Assembly (NCBI GenBank): GCA_039028155.1
Contig: JBCCIS010000032.1
Location: 1-59,316 of the forward strand
Reading direction: 5' to 3'
From: Pseudomonadota bacterium
GTDB lineage: Bacteria; Pseudomonadota; Alphaproteobacteria; SP197
Length of the DNA: 59,316 nucleotides
Below, in pieces: positions 44,574 to 53,614 of this stretch. The position numbers were made by a program, and so were the translations under genes. Numbering within the stretch: position 1 is the stretch's first letter; each line of letters starts with the position of its first letter. The notes under the pieces were generated by a model. The model worked only from the letters and a program-made list of their open reading frames with translations. It had not been told where the DNA came from and did no database searches.

Positions 44574-45608
44574 TTAGACGGAATCGCGGGCAAGCGGCGC
44601 GGAGTTGCAGCGCAAACCGCCGCCGGAACTCCAGCACGCCTCATAGTCAAGTTGGATGACCTCGACCCCTCGGGCCTCCAGCGTTTCGCGGGTGCGCGGC
44701 GACATTTCGCTGGCGATCACGCGGCCCGGCCCAAGCGGCACCAGATTGACGGCAAAGGGCGGATCCTCTGGCGACAGCGCGATCGGCTCGATGCCGCGCT
44801 CCTGCAAGACCTGAACGAAGTCATAGGGTAGCAGCGTCGGATTGATCAGCGCCTTGTCGGTGTCGATCATCGAGCAAAAGCCGTCAAGGTGTTGGCCATA
44901 GCCCGGCACCTGGACGGTAATCAGATCGACTCCGACATGGGCCAGCACCTCGCGCACCTGCTCGACCCCCTCCCGGTTGGCGCAAAGGCCGGTGCTGAGC
45001 GCAGCGGTCTTCGCGTCGATCCACATGAAGCTGCCGCCTTCGACAATGCCGGTGCCCGATATCGTGCGGATGATCGGGCAACCCATCTCCATCACCCGGC
45101 GCGCCGCCCAAAAACTCTCCTCACGGCGTCCCTTGGCGTTGGGGCGGCAGACAATCGCGCCGCCGGGCACACCGATGACGATATCGCGCGGCGACATCTG
45201 CTTGATCGGCACCGGCCGGTTGGTCGGCTGGCCGTTCTCGTGGATATAGGCGACCTCGACACCGTTCTCCCGCAGAATGGATGTGAACTGGTCGTGCGCC
45301 TGCTGCATCGCCGGCAGATCGGGACCGTTGCGGCCGCGCCACCAGATCCCTTCCTCGCGGTTGCAGTAACTCTCGAGCTCCGGATCGTACCAGTCCTCGG
45401 TCACCCGCTTGATCTCGTCGCCCGGCCGATGGACCAGGATGGTGCGCAACGTGCCGACTTCGCTGTCTGCGCCCCAGACGGCGCCCCAGATCTTCTCCTG
45501 CTGGCCGGCATCCTCGAACGCGGGCGCGGCGGGCGTGTCGAAGGTTTCCATCAAGCGCTGATAACGGAAACGATCTGCGGTCGCGTTGGTTATGGTCTCC
45601 CGGGACAT
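44574..45608 (-). CDS. Amidinotransferase/arginine deiminase-related hydrolase
   Basis: The 344-residue protein belongs to the guanidino-modifying pentein fold. The acid is Glu190 in TGIVEGGSFMWID, the histidine is His240 in GQHLDGFCSMID, and the nucleophile is Cys334 in GGGLRCNSAPL near the C-terminus. Members hydrolyse or transfer amidino groups of arginine, dimethylarginine or creatine-type compounds; the exact substrate is not readable. The ATG has AGGAG-like purines (TAGGAGT) upstream. It lies between the CocE-type hydrolase and the SDR-like gene. Confidence 0.88.
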   Translation of the reverse strand: MSRETITNATADRFRYQRLMETFDTPAAPAFEDAGQQEKIWGAVWGADSEVGTLRTILVHRPGDEIKRVTEDWYDPELESYCNREEGIWWRGRNGPDLPAMQQAHDQFTSILRENGVEVAYIHENGQPTNRPVPIKQMSPRDIVIGVPGGAIVCRPNAKGRREESFWAARRVMEMGCPIIRTISGTGIVEGGSFMWIDAKTAALSTGLCANREGVEQVREVLAHVGVDLITVQVPGYGQHLDGFCSMIDTDKALINPTLLPYDFVQVLQERGIEPIALSPEDPPFAVNLVPLGPGRVIASEMSPRTRETLEARGVEVIQLDYEACWSSGGGLRCNSAPLARDSV

Positions 45609-45641
45609 GGTAGAACTCCTATGGATGCGGGCGGCGGCAGT

Positions 45642-47690
45642 CTACACGTTGTCGCGCGGAATGGTCTCGTCCCAGCGCCGGGAAAAGATGCGCCTGCCGC
45701 CATCGAAGGCGTCGATGTCCGCCGCGAAAACGAAGTCCTTGGCGGTCGCATGAATGGTCATGGCGCTGCGGGTTTCAACGTCATAGTCGGTGCCGTCGCG
45801 CCGCCTGCCGTTGTGCCAGCGATAGGTGATCTGCGCGCTTAAGGGGTCGTCGTCCTGGATGCACGCTTCCCACGTCACGCCGTCGGCGCAGGTGACATCG
45901 ACCGGCGCCAGGTACCAGACGCCGCCATCCTCGACGACGCGCACAAGCTGTTCGGCCGTCGCCAAATTGCGTTCGACCGTGCGCGTGCCAGCACCGTCTT
46001 CGATGACCCGCGTTTCAACCAGCGGCGCCATTTGCGGCGCCGGGAAGGCCGTGACGTCCGTATCGGTACCGCGCACCGGAAGGACCAGCGCGCTGGTCCC
46101 AGCAGCCAGTGAAAGGGTGACCGGTTCCGGCGATGGCCAGACCATCGGCCAATAGGTTGTCGAGATGGCGACGCGGATCCTGTGGCCCGGCCGGAACACG
46201 TGACCGATGTCATTGAGCTGCACGGTGACCTCGTCGAATGCGCCCGGCGTCATCGGCTCGGGGAACTCGTGGCTCTTGCGGTGGCTCAGGTTCAGCACGC
46301 CGAAGGTAATCCGCTGCACCTGACCGTCCGGGTGCACATCGTTCAGGCGCACGGCGACAAAACCCTGGGGCCGGTCGATGGCGAGTTTCAAGCGCACCAC
46401 CGGCGCGCCCATGATGGCGATCGGTTCGGCCAGCGGCGCGCCATCGAAACAGAGTGAGCGTGCGTCGTCTTCGCGCTGATCGATCGGCAGATCTGGGCTC
46501 GACCCGCCCAGGCCATAAGGACACCAGACGCCGGCCGCGACACCGACCGTCTGCGGCGAGCGGTGCTCCAGTACGGCTTCGTCGCCCGCCTTATCCGCCA
46601 AGCCGTCGGCATTGATGGCGAGCGTCTCGGTCGCGATGTTCGGCGACGGCCACGTCGGCTCGGTGACCCAGCGACCGGGAACCACCGCCTGGCTGGCCTC
46701 CGGTTTGGCTGGTTCGCCCATCCAGACGCGGTACATCGGCTCGTCCATGATGCCGGTGTCCTGGTCCTTCAGCCAGTGATCCCACCAGCGCAGCGAGTCC
46801 TGCAGGAAGCCGATGGAGGGCGCAGGGATCGCGTCCTGCGGGTACTTGTGTCCCCACGGCCCGACCAGACCTTTGCGCGGGCACGTGAGGTTCGCCAGCA
46901 TCCGCGGAACCGCGTTCGAGTATCCGTCGTTCCAGCCGCCGACCGCGTAAACCGCGCAGGTGATGTCGTCATAGTTCTCGCACACCGAGCCGTGTTTCCA
47001 GTAGGCGTCGCGGCGCTGGTGCTGCATCCAGATCGACGTCAGCGCCGGTTCGGCGTTTTCCAGACGCACCTTCCATGCCTCGCGCCAGCCGTCGCCGACG
47101 ATCGCCGGGTCGGGTTGCTTGGACGAGATGATGTGGAAGCCCGAGCCCCAAAAGAAGCCGTCCGACAGCACACAACCGCCCATGAAATGCACGTCGTCGG
47201 CGTACCGGTCGTCGGTCGAGCAGTGGGTGATGATCGCCTTGAGTGCCGGCGGCCGGCGCGCGGCGACCTGCAGGCTGTTGAATCCGCCCCAGGAGATGCC
47301 GGTCATGCCGACATTGCCCGTGCACCAGGGCTGCGCGGCGATCCAGGCGATCGCCTCGACCGCGTCGTCCTGTTCCTGCAGGGTGTATTCGTCGGTAATC
47401 AGGCCTTCCGATTCACCGGTGCCGCGAATGTCGAGACGGATCGACGCGTAACCGTGGCCCGCCCAATAGGCGTGGCGCGGATCGTCCCAGCCGCGCGTGC
47501 CGTCGCGCTTGCGGTAGGGGATGTATTCCAGGATCGCCGGCACCGGATCGGTCTCGGCGTCGTCGGGCAGCCAGATGCGCGCGGACAGACGAACACCGTC
47601 GCCCATCGGTATCCACTGGTGCTCGATCTCTTTGATCGCGCAGGGGAAGTCGGTGATGACGGCAGGCTCGTTGGGATCGGGACAAATCAT
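45642..47690 (-). CDS. CocE/NonD family hydrolase
   Basis: A 682-residue alpha/beta hydrolase. The N-terminal catalytic domain has IWLPDDAETDPVPAILEYIP, RGTGESEG and the nucleophile elbow GISWGGFNSLQVA; the C-terminal jelly-roll begins near FDGAPLAEPIAIMG and contains HVFRPGHRIRVAISTTYWP. X-Pro dipeptidyl peptidase and cocaine esterase-like acylases share this plan. No signal peptide is seen. Its start overlaps the 5-FCL stop by 4 bp (ATGA), so it is translationally coupled to a housekeeping gene. Substrate unknown. Confidence 0.9.
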   Translation of the reverse strand: MICPDPNEPAVITDFPCAIKEIEHQWIPMGDGVRLSARIWLPDDAETDPVPAILEYIPYRKRDGTRGWDDPRHAYWAGHGYASIRLDIRGTGESEGLITDEYTLQEQDDAVEAIAWIAAQPWCTGNVGMTGISWGGFNSLQVAARRPPALKAIITHCSTDDRYADDVHFMGGCVLSDGFFWGSGFHIISSKQPDPAIVGDGWREAWKVRLENAEPALTSIWMQHQRRDAYWKHGSVCENYDDITCAVYAVGGWNDGYSNAVPRMLANLTCPRKGLVGPWGHKYPQDAIPAPSIGFLQDSLRWWDHWLKDQDTGIMDEPMYRVWMGEPAKPEASQAVVPGRWVTEPTWPSPNIATETLAINADGLADKAGDEAVLEHRSPQTVGVAAGVWCPYGLGGSSPDLPIDQREDDARSLCFDGAPLAEPIAIMGAPVVRLKLAIDRPQGFVAVRLNDVHPDGQVQRITFGVLNLSHRKSHEFPEPMTPGAFDEVTVQLNDIGHVFRPGHRIRVAISTTYWPMVWPSPEPVTLSLAAGTSALVLPVRGTDTDVTAFPAPQMAPLVETRVIEDGAGTRTVERNLATAEQLVRVVEDGGVWYLAPVDVTCADGVTWEACIQDDDPLSAQITYRWHNGRRRDGTDYDVETRSAMTIHATAKDFVFAADIDAFDGGRRIFSRRWDETIPRDNV

Positions 47691-48268
47691 GCTCGCTCGA
47701 ACGCCGTCGCGCCCTCCTCGGTAACGATCCAATCCAGCGGTTGATCGAAGTGATTGCGGGGCACCGCATCGACCCGCTGCGCCGCATAGGCAACGCCGAC
47801 CGCCAGCGTCGACGAGTTGGACGCCTTCAGCAACGATAACGTTCTGTCATAGAAGCCGCCGCCGTAACCCAGGCGGTAGCCGACGGAGTCAAAGGCTAGC
47901 ATCGGCACCAGCAGCAAGGTGGGCGCGACGACCGGCGCGTCATCGGGCGGCACCGGGATGTTGAGCGCACCGTCGACCAGCGGGTCGCCGGGCGCCCAGG
48001 CGCGGAACACCAGGGGCTCGGCCTTGCCCGGCACAAACGGCAGTCCGGTCGCGCAGCCATGCTGGTTGGCGGCGGCGAGAAACGGCACGACGTCAAACTC
48101 GTCGTCGACCGGCAAGTAGCCCGACACGACGGCACCGTTGGGAAAACCTATGGCGTCCTGAAAGTGTCCGAGCGCACGCTCCGTCGCGCCGGCTTGGCGG
48201 CTATGAGCCTCGGCGCGGCGCGCGCGCGCTTCGGCGCGCATGAGCTTTTTTTGCTTCTTGACGTCCAT
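47687..48268 (-). CDS. 5-formyltetrahydrofolate cyclo-ligase
   Basis: A 193-residue enzyme that converts 5-formyl-THF to 5,10-methenyl-THF using ATP. Family signatures are the N-terminal KKLMRAEARARR, VSGYLPVDDEFDVVPFL, and GYRLGYGGGFYDRTL for phosphate binding. This gene follows zapA and a 6S RNA in many proteobacteria, as it appears to here. The CocE gene overlaps its stop. Confidence 0.93.
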   Translation of the reverse strand: MDVKKQKKLMRAEARARRAEAHSRQAGATERALGHFQDAIGFPNGAVVSGYLPVDDEFDVVPFLAAANQHGCATGLPFVPGKAEPLVFRAWAPGDPLVDGALNIPVPPDDAPVVAPTLLLVPMLAFDSVGYRLGYGGGFYDRTLSLLKASNSSTLAVGVAYAAQRVDAVPRNHFDQPLDWIVTEEGATAFERA

Positions 48269-48285
48269 AGCCCCCGGATCGGTCT

Positions 48286-48452
48286 GGACGGGGCCGCCTC
48301 GGCCGGCAACCGCAGTCTACCTTCCACTGTGGCCTGCATCAGCAGGTGGGCGCCGCGTAACGAGGGCAAGACCCCCGACAGAGACAGCTCCCAGTGAAAG
48401 CGCATTGGCCCCAGGGAACGGATACGGCCATCGCACCGCGCAGCGCCCGTCC
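48286..48452 (-). ncRNA. ssrS: 6S RNA
   Basis: The zapA to 5-FCL gap (minus strand) is the conserved site of 6S RNA. Reading the minus strand, GGACGGG at the 5' end pairs with CCCGTCC at the 3' end (7-bp closing stem), GGCCG with CGGCC follows, then an open region with TTCCCTGGGGCCAAT, the typical 5' bubble sequence type, and UUUCACUG pairs with CAGUGGAA (one wobble) to start the terminal stem. Length about 167 nt is normal. 6S RNA mimics an open promoter and binds RNA polymerase holoenzyme. Ends are approximate. Confidence 0.78.
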
Positions 48453-48464
48453 AAGCTATGTTAG

Positions 48465-48776
48465 TTAGTGGCTCTCCAGGTGGCCCGCAAGCGCCTCGAT
48501 GCGCCCGGCCAGATTTTCGATCGCCGCGGCGCGGGTTTCCGAGACCTGATCGACGACCGGCTGACCGGCGGTTTCACGGGCTTCCCACAGCTCGTCAGAG
48601 ATCACCAGCGCCGCCAGGACCAGCAACCGCTGGTCGCCGAGATTGCCGAGCGAACCCTTCAGGCCGGCGATCTTGCTGTCGACATAGGCGGCGAGCTGTT
48701 CGATCCGCTGCTCCTCGCCATCGCCGCAGGAGACGGAGTACGCGCGCCCGTTAATGATGACCTGTATCTGAGCCAT
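48465..48776 (-). CDS. zapA: Cell division protein ZapA
   Basis: The 103-residue product begins AQIQVIINGRAYSVSCGDGE, the ZapA fold that binds FtsZ, followed by EEQRIEQLAAYVDSKI and LLVLAALVISDELWEAR and a C-terminal coiled coil. It promotes Z-ring bundling. The ATG at 48776 is the family start; longer frames enter the upstream coiled-coil gene, whose stop is 1 bp away. The 6S RNA follows its stop. Confidence 0.92.
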   Translation of the reverse strand: MAQIQVIINGRAYSVSCGDGEEQRIEQLAAYVDSKIAGLKGSLGNLGDQRLLVLAALVISDELWEARETAGQPVVDQVSETRAAAIENLAGRIEALAGHLESH

Positions 48777-48777
48777 G

Positions 48778-49026
48778 TCAGGCGCCAAGCACGGTGCGCA
48801 GGTCGTTGATCGCGCCGTCGATCTGCTTGCCGGCATCGCGCACCCGGCCTTCAAGATCCGCGCGGGCGGCCTTGGCCTCGCTCAACGCGGCGCGAAGCTG
48901 CTCGTTTTCCTGTTCGATCTGCCCAAGCTTGGCGTCGCCTCCTTGTTGCGCACGCTCCGTCAGCGCGGCCTCAAGGTGGGTGATCGCACGTTCCAGCTTT
49001 CTAAGGGCGGTGTCCTCAACCGTCAT
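48778..49026 (-). CDS. Small coiled-coil protein upstream of zapA (DUF4164-like)
   Basis: An 82-residue protein that is one long heptad-rich helix (LRKLERAITHLEAALTER; QIEQENEQLRAALSEAKAAR), like the DUF4164 family found beside zapA in alphaproteobacteria. It may act with ZapA at the divisome, comparable to ZapB, but that is inference from position. The start at 49026 is likely; a GTG three codons earlier is possible. It is divergent from transketolase. Confidence 0.75.
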   Translation of the reverse strand: MTVEDTALRKLERAITHLEAALTERAQQGGDAKLGQIEQENEQLRAALSEAKAARADLEGRVRDAGKQIDGAINDLRTVLGA

Positions 49027-49236
49027 TTGCGGCACTTTTCAATACGTTGCCTTGGCTTTCTACCATAGCGCCTTATCGCGTGCCGATAAAGTACCTGGTG
49101 ATCCCTATCGACCGCCCCTGAAATGCGGGTCTTGCGCGGGATAAGTCGGTTGACGCTCTGGGCCGGTGACGCCATGTTGCGCCCGCTTTCGACCGGCGCC
49201 AATCGCGGCGGTTTTTTCTTTCGGGACATCCATCGA

Positions 49237-51228
49237 ATGACGCGCGAATCCACAAGCCAGGTTTCGGAACGCGACATGGCCAACGCGATCCGGGCGCTGG
49301 CCATGGACGCCGTGCAGAAGGCCAATAGCGGCCATCCCGGCATGCCCATGGGCATGGCCGATGTTGCGACCGTGCTGTTCACCCGGTTCCTGAAGTTCGA
49401 CGCCGGCGCGCCCGAATGGCCTGACCGCGACCGCTTCATCCTATCGGCCGGCCACGGCTCGATGTTGCTTTATGCGCTCCTGCACCTGACCGGCTATCAG
49501 GACATGACGATGGACGAGCTGCGCAACTTCCGTCAGCTCGGCAGCAAGACGGCTGGCCATCCTGAGTTCGGCCACGCCGCCGGTATTGAGACAACCACCG
49601 GTCCGCTCGGCCAGGGTTTCGCGAACGCCGTTGGCATGGCACTTGGCGAACGCATCATGGCCGCCGAGTTTTCCGATCTCGTCGACCACTACACCTATGT
49701 CATCGCCGGCGACGGCTGCCTGATGGAAGGCATCAGCCACGAGGCTGCCTCCATGGCCGGCCATCTCAAGCTCGGCAAGCTGATCGTGCTGTTCGACGAC
49801 AACGAGATCTCGATCGACGGGCCGACCTCGCTCGCCGAATCCGACGATACGCTGCAGCGCTTCGATGCCTATGGCTGGGACACCATGGCGGTCGACGGCC
49901 ACGACAACGATGCAGTCGCCGCGGCCATCGAGGCGGCCCAGAAGACTAGTGAGCCGAGCCTGATCGCCTGCCGCTCGATTATCGGATACGGCGCTCCCAA
50001 CAAACAGGGCACCGCCGCGACCCACGGCGCGGCGCTTGGTCACGACGAGGTCGCCGCCACCCGGGACGAACTCGGTTGGCCGCATGAACCGTTCGACATT
50101 CCCCATGCGGTCGTCCAGGCATGGCGCAAGGCAGGCGCCCGAGGCGCAGAAGCGCGGACGGCATGGCTGAAAACCCATGACGGCACCAGCGCCGCGCTGC
50201 GCCACGAGTTCGACCGGCGCATCGCCGGCGACCTGCCGGGCGACATCGCCAAGGCCGTCGCGGCCTACAAGAAGGACCTGATGGCCGAGCCGCAGAAGGT
50301 CGCGACCCGCAAGGCGAGCGAGCTGGCGCTGAACGTTCTGATTCCGGCCGCCCCAGAAATGATCGGCGGCTCAGCCGACCTGACGGGCTCCAACAACACG
50401 CGTACCGGCAACATGAAGGACATCGCCCCCGGCGACTTCGCCGGTCGCTACGTGCGCTACGGCGTACGTGAGCATGCCATGGCCGCCGCCATGTCCGGCA
50501 TGGCGCTGCATCGCGGTATCATCCCTTATGGCGGCACGTTCCTGGTGTTCACCGACTATTGCCGCCCGTCGATCCGGCTTGCCGCGTTGATGGAACAGCG
50601 GGTCATCTACGTCATGACCCACGACTCGATCGGCCTTGGCGAGGACGGGCCGACCCATCAGCCGGTCGAGCACCTGGCGTCGCTGCGCGCCATGCCGAAC
50701 CTCAACGTGTTCCGCCCGGCCGATGTGGTCGAGACACTGGAGTGCTGGCAGGTCGCGCTTGGGGCGGCCAAGACCCCTTCGGTTCTGGCATTAACCCGCC
50801 AGGGCGTGCCGCAACTGCGCCTTGAACCCAGCGACGACAATCCTTGCGCGCGCGGCGGCTATGTGCTGCGGGCCGAAGGCGGCGATCACAAGGCGACCAT
50901 CGTCGCGACCGGTTCGGAGGTCTCGTTGGCCTGCGACGCTCGCGACAGCCTGGAGGCCGACGGCATCGGCACCCGGGTCGTCTCCATGCCATGCTGGGAG
51001 CTGTTCGCCGATCAGGACGCCGCCTACCGCGACGGCGTCATGGGCAACGGCGTTGCCAAGGTTGGCGTCGAAGCCGCCTCCGGCTTTGGCTGGCAGGAGA
51101 TCCTGGGCGGCGACGGCGGTTTTGTCGGCATGACCGGCTTCGGCGCCTCAGCGCCGGCCGGCGACCTCTACAACCACTTCGGCATCACCGCCGACGCGGT
51201 GGTCGCGGCGGTCAAGCAGCGCGTCTGA
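49237..51228 (+). CDS. tkt: Transketolase
   Basis: A 663-residue thiamine-diphosphate enzyme of the pentose phosphate and Calvin cycles. [13 protein letters not shown] holds the conserved His, the TPP motif starts at [18 protein letters not shown], the middle PYR domain has [12 protein letters not shown] and [11 protein letters not shown], and [19 protein letters not shown] follows. Length is normal. The ATG at 49237 is the family start; upstream in-frame residues do not match. It begins the tkt-gap-pgk-fba backbone and is divergent from the zapA gene group. Confidence 0.94.
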   Translation: MTRESTSQVSERDMANAIRALAMDAVQKANSGHPGMPMGMADVATVLFTRFLKFDAGAPEWPDRDRFILSAGHGSMLLYALLHLTGYQDMTMDELRNFRQLGSKTAGHPEFGHAAGIETTTGPLGQGFANAVGMALGERIMAAEFSDLVDHYTYVIAGDGCLMEGISHEAASMAGHLKLGKLIVLFDDNEISIDGPTSLAESDDTLQRFDAYGWDTMAVDGHDNDAVAAAIEAAQKTSEPSLIACRSIIGYGAPNKQGTAATHGAALGHDEVAATRDELGWPHEPFDIPHAVVQAWRKAGARGAEARTAWLKTHDGTSAALRHEFDRRIAGDLPGDIAKAVAAYKKDLMAEPQKVATRKASELALNVLIPAAPEMIGGSADLTGSNNTRTGNMKDIAPGDFAGRYVRYGVREHAMAAAMSGMALHRGIIPYGGTFLVFTDYCRPSIRLAALMEQRVIYVMTHDSIGLGEDGPTHQPVEHLASLRAMPNLNVFRPADVVETLECWQVALGAAKTPSVLALTRQGVPQLRLEPSDDNPCARGGYVLRAEGGDHKATIVATGSEVSLACDARDSLEADGIGTRVVSMPCWELFADQDAAYRDGVMGNGVAKVGVEAASGFGWQEILGGDGGFVGMTGFGASAPAGDLYNHFGITADAVVAAVKQRV

Positions 51229-51253
51229 CGCGAAACGCTAAAGCGCAGCTGCT

Positions 51254-52393
51254 CTACCCCTCGACCAGGCAATCGACCAGGCCGTCGGCGATGCCGTTCA
51301 TCAGCTGACCGTAGAGCGCTGGACCCGGCTCATACTCCGCGCCCAACGGGTCGAGAACGCCGACCCTGACATCTGTGCCCTCGATGATGGTGTCGATGAC
51401 GCGCGGCGAGAACTGCGGCTCGCGGAACACGCAGACAATCTCCTCATCGGCCAGACGATCCTGGATCGCCGCGATGCGCGCGGCGCCCGGCTGGCGTTCC
51501 GGAGAGACGACCACCGAGCCCACGGCGTCCGCCCCGAAATGATCGCCGAAATACTGATAGGCATCGTGGAACACCAGGTAGGGCCGATCGCCGACCGGCT
51601 CAAGCTTGGCGGCAATCTCGGCAGACATCGCATCAATCTCGCCCGTTAACCGATCGCCATTGGCCTGATAGGCCGCGGCGTTGTCGGGATCCATCTCGAC
51701 CAGTTCATCGACGACAATCGTGACAATCGCCTTGGCGTTGTCGGGATCGAGCCAAATGTGGGCGTCGGCGCCTTCGTGAGCGTGGTCGTCGTGACCATCG
51801 TGGTCATCGTGTTCGGCATGATCGTCATGGCCGTGATCGTCATGGTCATGTTCGCCATGCTCGTCGTGATCATCATGATCGTCGTGTTCGGCATGATCGT
51901 CATGGTCATGATCGTCGTGCTCCGCATGATCGTCGTGGTCATGATCGTCGTGATCGTCGTGCTCCGCATGATCGTCGTGATCATCGTGCTCCGCATGATC
52001 GTCATGGTCGTCGTGGGCGTGATCCTCCCAGTTGTCGCCTTCGCGATACTCCAGCGTCATAACACCGGGCGTTTCGACCAGTTCCACCACATGTGCATTG
52101 GTCGCCAGGTTCGGAATGGCGTCGACCAGGAAAGACTCCAGATTTTCGCCGACCCAAACCACGAGATCGGCCTGTTGCAATGCTTCCGCTTCCGACGGCT
52201 TGAGCGCGTAGGCATGGGGCGATCCGGCGCCGCGCACGATCAGCGCGGGCTCGCCGACACCGTCCATCACGCCGGCGACGAGCGAATGGATCGGCTGGAT
52301 CGAGACCACCACGTTGGGTGCGTCCGCGGCTCTGACAGCAGCAGCCGGAACGAGGCAAAGCGCGGCTACACCGCTTAGCAGATAGTTTCTCAT
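51254..52393 (-). CDS. znuA: Zinc ABC transporter substrate-binding protein, ZnuA-like
   Basis: The 379-residue periplasmic protein has a signal peptide (MRNYLLSGVAALCLVPAAAV) and the cluster A-I zinc sites: His60 in GSPHAYALKPS, a second in ADAHIWLDP and a third in FHDAYQYFGDHF. Between them, residues about 125-212 are a loop with roughly 30 histidines alternating with Asp and Glu, likely a zinc-buffering loop. It binds zinc for an ABC importer, but no znuB or znuC is adjacent. It sits inside the tkt-gap-pgk set on the opposite strand. A Zur-like box precedes it. Confidence 0.88.
   Translation of the reverse strand: MRNYLLSGVAALCLVPAAAVRAADAPNVVVSIQPIHSLVAGVMDGVGEPALIVRGAGSPHAYALKPSEAEALQQADLVVWVGENLESFLVDAIPNLATNAHVVELVETPGVMTLEYREGDNWEDHAHDDHDDHAEHDDHDDHAEHDDHDDHDHDDHAEHDDHDHDDHAEHDDHDDHDEHGEHDHDDHGHDDHAEHDDHDGHDDHAHEGADAHIWLDPDNAKAIVTIVVDELVEMDPDNAAAYQANGDRLTGEIDAMSAEIAAKLEPVGDRPYLVFHDAYQYFGDHFGADAVGSVVVSPERQPGAARIAAIQDRLADEEIVCVFREPQFSPRVIDTIIEGTDVRVGVLDPLGAEYEPGPALYGQLMNGIADGLVDCLVEG
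51758..52021 (-). repeat. His/Asp-coding repeat inside znuA
   Basis: This 264-bp stretch consists of near-repeats of CATGA(T/C)GA(C/T)-type units coding for HDD, HAEHDD and similar triplets. It is coding, but its repetitiveness makes length changes by slippage likely. The opposite strand reads as a long Met/Val/Ile-rich frame that is only its mirror. Confidence 0.8.
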
Positions 52394-52433
52394 GGTTGTA
52401 CGTCAGCTCCCTGAATTCTCAGCATCCATGGCA

Positions 52434-52448
52434 TGTTATGATATAACA
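52434..52448. promoter_or_regulatory. Zur-type operator upstream of znuA
   Basis: TGTTAT and ATAACA flank the 3-nt spacer GAT, giving a 15-bp dyad 40 bp upstream of the znuA start and about 140 bp upstream of gap. It matches the alphaproteobacterial Zur motif as I recall it (TGTTATAATATAACA-like). Zinc-replete Zur would repress znuA. An effect on gap is possible but less likely at that distance. Confidence 0.65.
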
Positions 52449-52590
52449 AACAATACCCTTTGGCAGCGCGCCGACCATGCTCGCTTGAGGCCGCGCCCAT
52501 TGTCGTTGACCTGCCGCACGGCGCTGGCTAGGAAGGCGCCATCAAGTCGCGCCGACGCGCGCAACGCCTTACCGCCATCGGGAGATCAGC

Positions 52591-53598
52591 ATGACCGTTC
52601 GTGTCGCCATTAACGGGTTTGGCCGCATCGGCCGCCTGGTGTTTCGCGCCGCCATGGAATCCGGCCGCAAGGACATCGAGTTCGTCGCCATCAACGATCT
52701 GGGCTCACCGGCCGACAACGCGCACCTGCTGGCGTATGACACCGTGCACGGCCGGTTCCCGGGCAAGGTCTCGGCGAGCTCGCGGTCGATCCGCGTCGGC
52801 GGCAAAAGCGTGCGCGTGTTTTCCGAGCGCGATCCCTCGGCCTTGCCCTGGGACAGCCTGGGCGTCGACATCGCGCTTGAATGCACCGGCATCTTCGCGA
52901 CCAAGGAAAAGGCGTCGATGCATCTGGATGCCGGTGCCAAGAAGGTCCTGGTCTCAGCCCCTTGCGCCGACGCCGACCTGACCGTCGTCTACGGCGTCAA
53001 CTCCAACAAGCTGCGCAAGAGCCACAAGGTCGTCTCCAACGCCTCGTGCACGACCAACTGCCTGGCTCCGGTCGCCATGGTTCTGGACAAGGCGGTCGGC
53101 ATCAAACACGGCTTCATGACAACGATCCACGCCTTCACCGGCGATCAGCGCACGGTCGACACCCTGCACAAGGACCCGCGCCGGGCCCGCGCCGCCTCGG
53201 TCTCGATGATCCCGACGTCGACCGGTGCCGCCAAGGCGGTCGGCCTTGTCCTGCCCCAGCTCGCCGGCAAACTGGACGGCACCTCGGTGCGCGTGCCGAC
53301 ACCCAACGTCAGCCTGATCGACTTCAAGGTCGAAGCCAAACGCAAGACCACGGGCGAAGAAATCAACAACGCCATGATCAAGGCGGCCGAGGGCAAGCTG
53401 AAGGGTGTCCTCGACGTCAACGACGCGCCACTTGTCTCCGTCGACTTCAACCACAGTCCGGCCAGCTCGACCTTCGATCTGACCGAGACCAAAGTGATCG
53501 ACGGCAGCTTCGTGCGCGTCCTCGCCTGGTACGACAACGAATGGGGTTTCTCCAACCGCATGAGCGACACTGCCGTCGCCATGGGCAAGCTGCTCTAA
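52591..53598 (+). CDS. gap: Glyceraldehyde-3-phosphate dehydrogenase, type I
   Basis: A 335-residue glycolytic/gluconeogenic enzyme. The NAD domain begins [20 protein letters not shown]; Asp36 in the NDLG segment favours NAD. The active Cys153 is in SNASCTTNC and His180 in [25 protein letters not shown], then [12 protein letters not shown], are the standard later motifs. Length is normal. pgk follows after 16 bp. Confidence 0.95.
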   Translation: MTVRVAINGFGRIGRLVFRAAMESGRKDIEFVAINDLGSPADNAHLLAYDTVHGRFPGKVSASSRSIRVGGKSVRVFSERDPSALPWDSLGVDIALECTGIFATKEKASMHLDAGAKKVLVSAPCADADLTVVYGVNSNKLRKSHKVVSNASCTTNCLAPVAMVLDKAVGIKHGFMTTIHAFTGDQRTVDTLHKDPRRARAASVSMIPTSTGAAKAVGLVLPQLAGKLDGTSVRVPTPNVSLIDFKVEAKRKTTGEEINNAMIKAAEGKLKGVLDVNDAPLVSVDFNHSPASSTFDLTETKVIDGSFVRVLAWYDNEWGFSNRMSDTAVAMGKLL

Positions 53599-53614
53599 GC
53601 CGCACGACGCCGCC

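Noticed and set aside
46563-47744. 393-codon plus-strand frame opposite the CocE-type gene
   Set aside because: The minus-strand protein has the GISWGG elbow and correct length; the plus frame shows no motif.
51758-52021. Regular short repeats resembling a CRISPR or minisatellite
   Set aside because: Units are codon-based, in frame with znuA, and have no spacers of constant length.
51758-52378. Plus-strand open frame of about 200 codons, very rich in Met, Val and Ile, looking like a membrane protein
   Set aside because: It is the mirror of the His/Asp-coding repeat of znuA; His and Asp codons read backwards give Met, Val and Ile. No ribosome site or family match.
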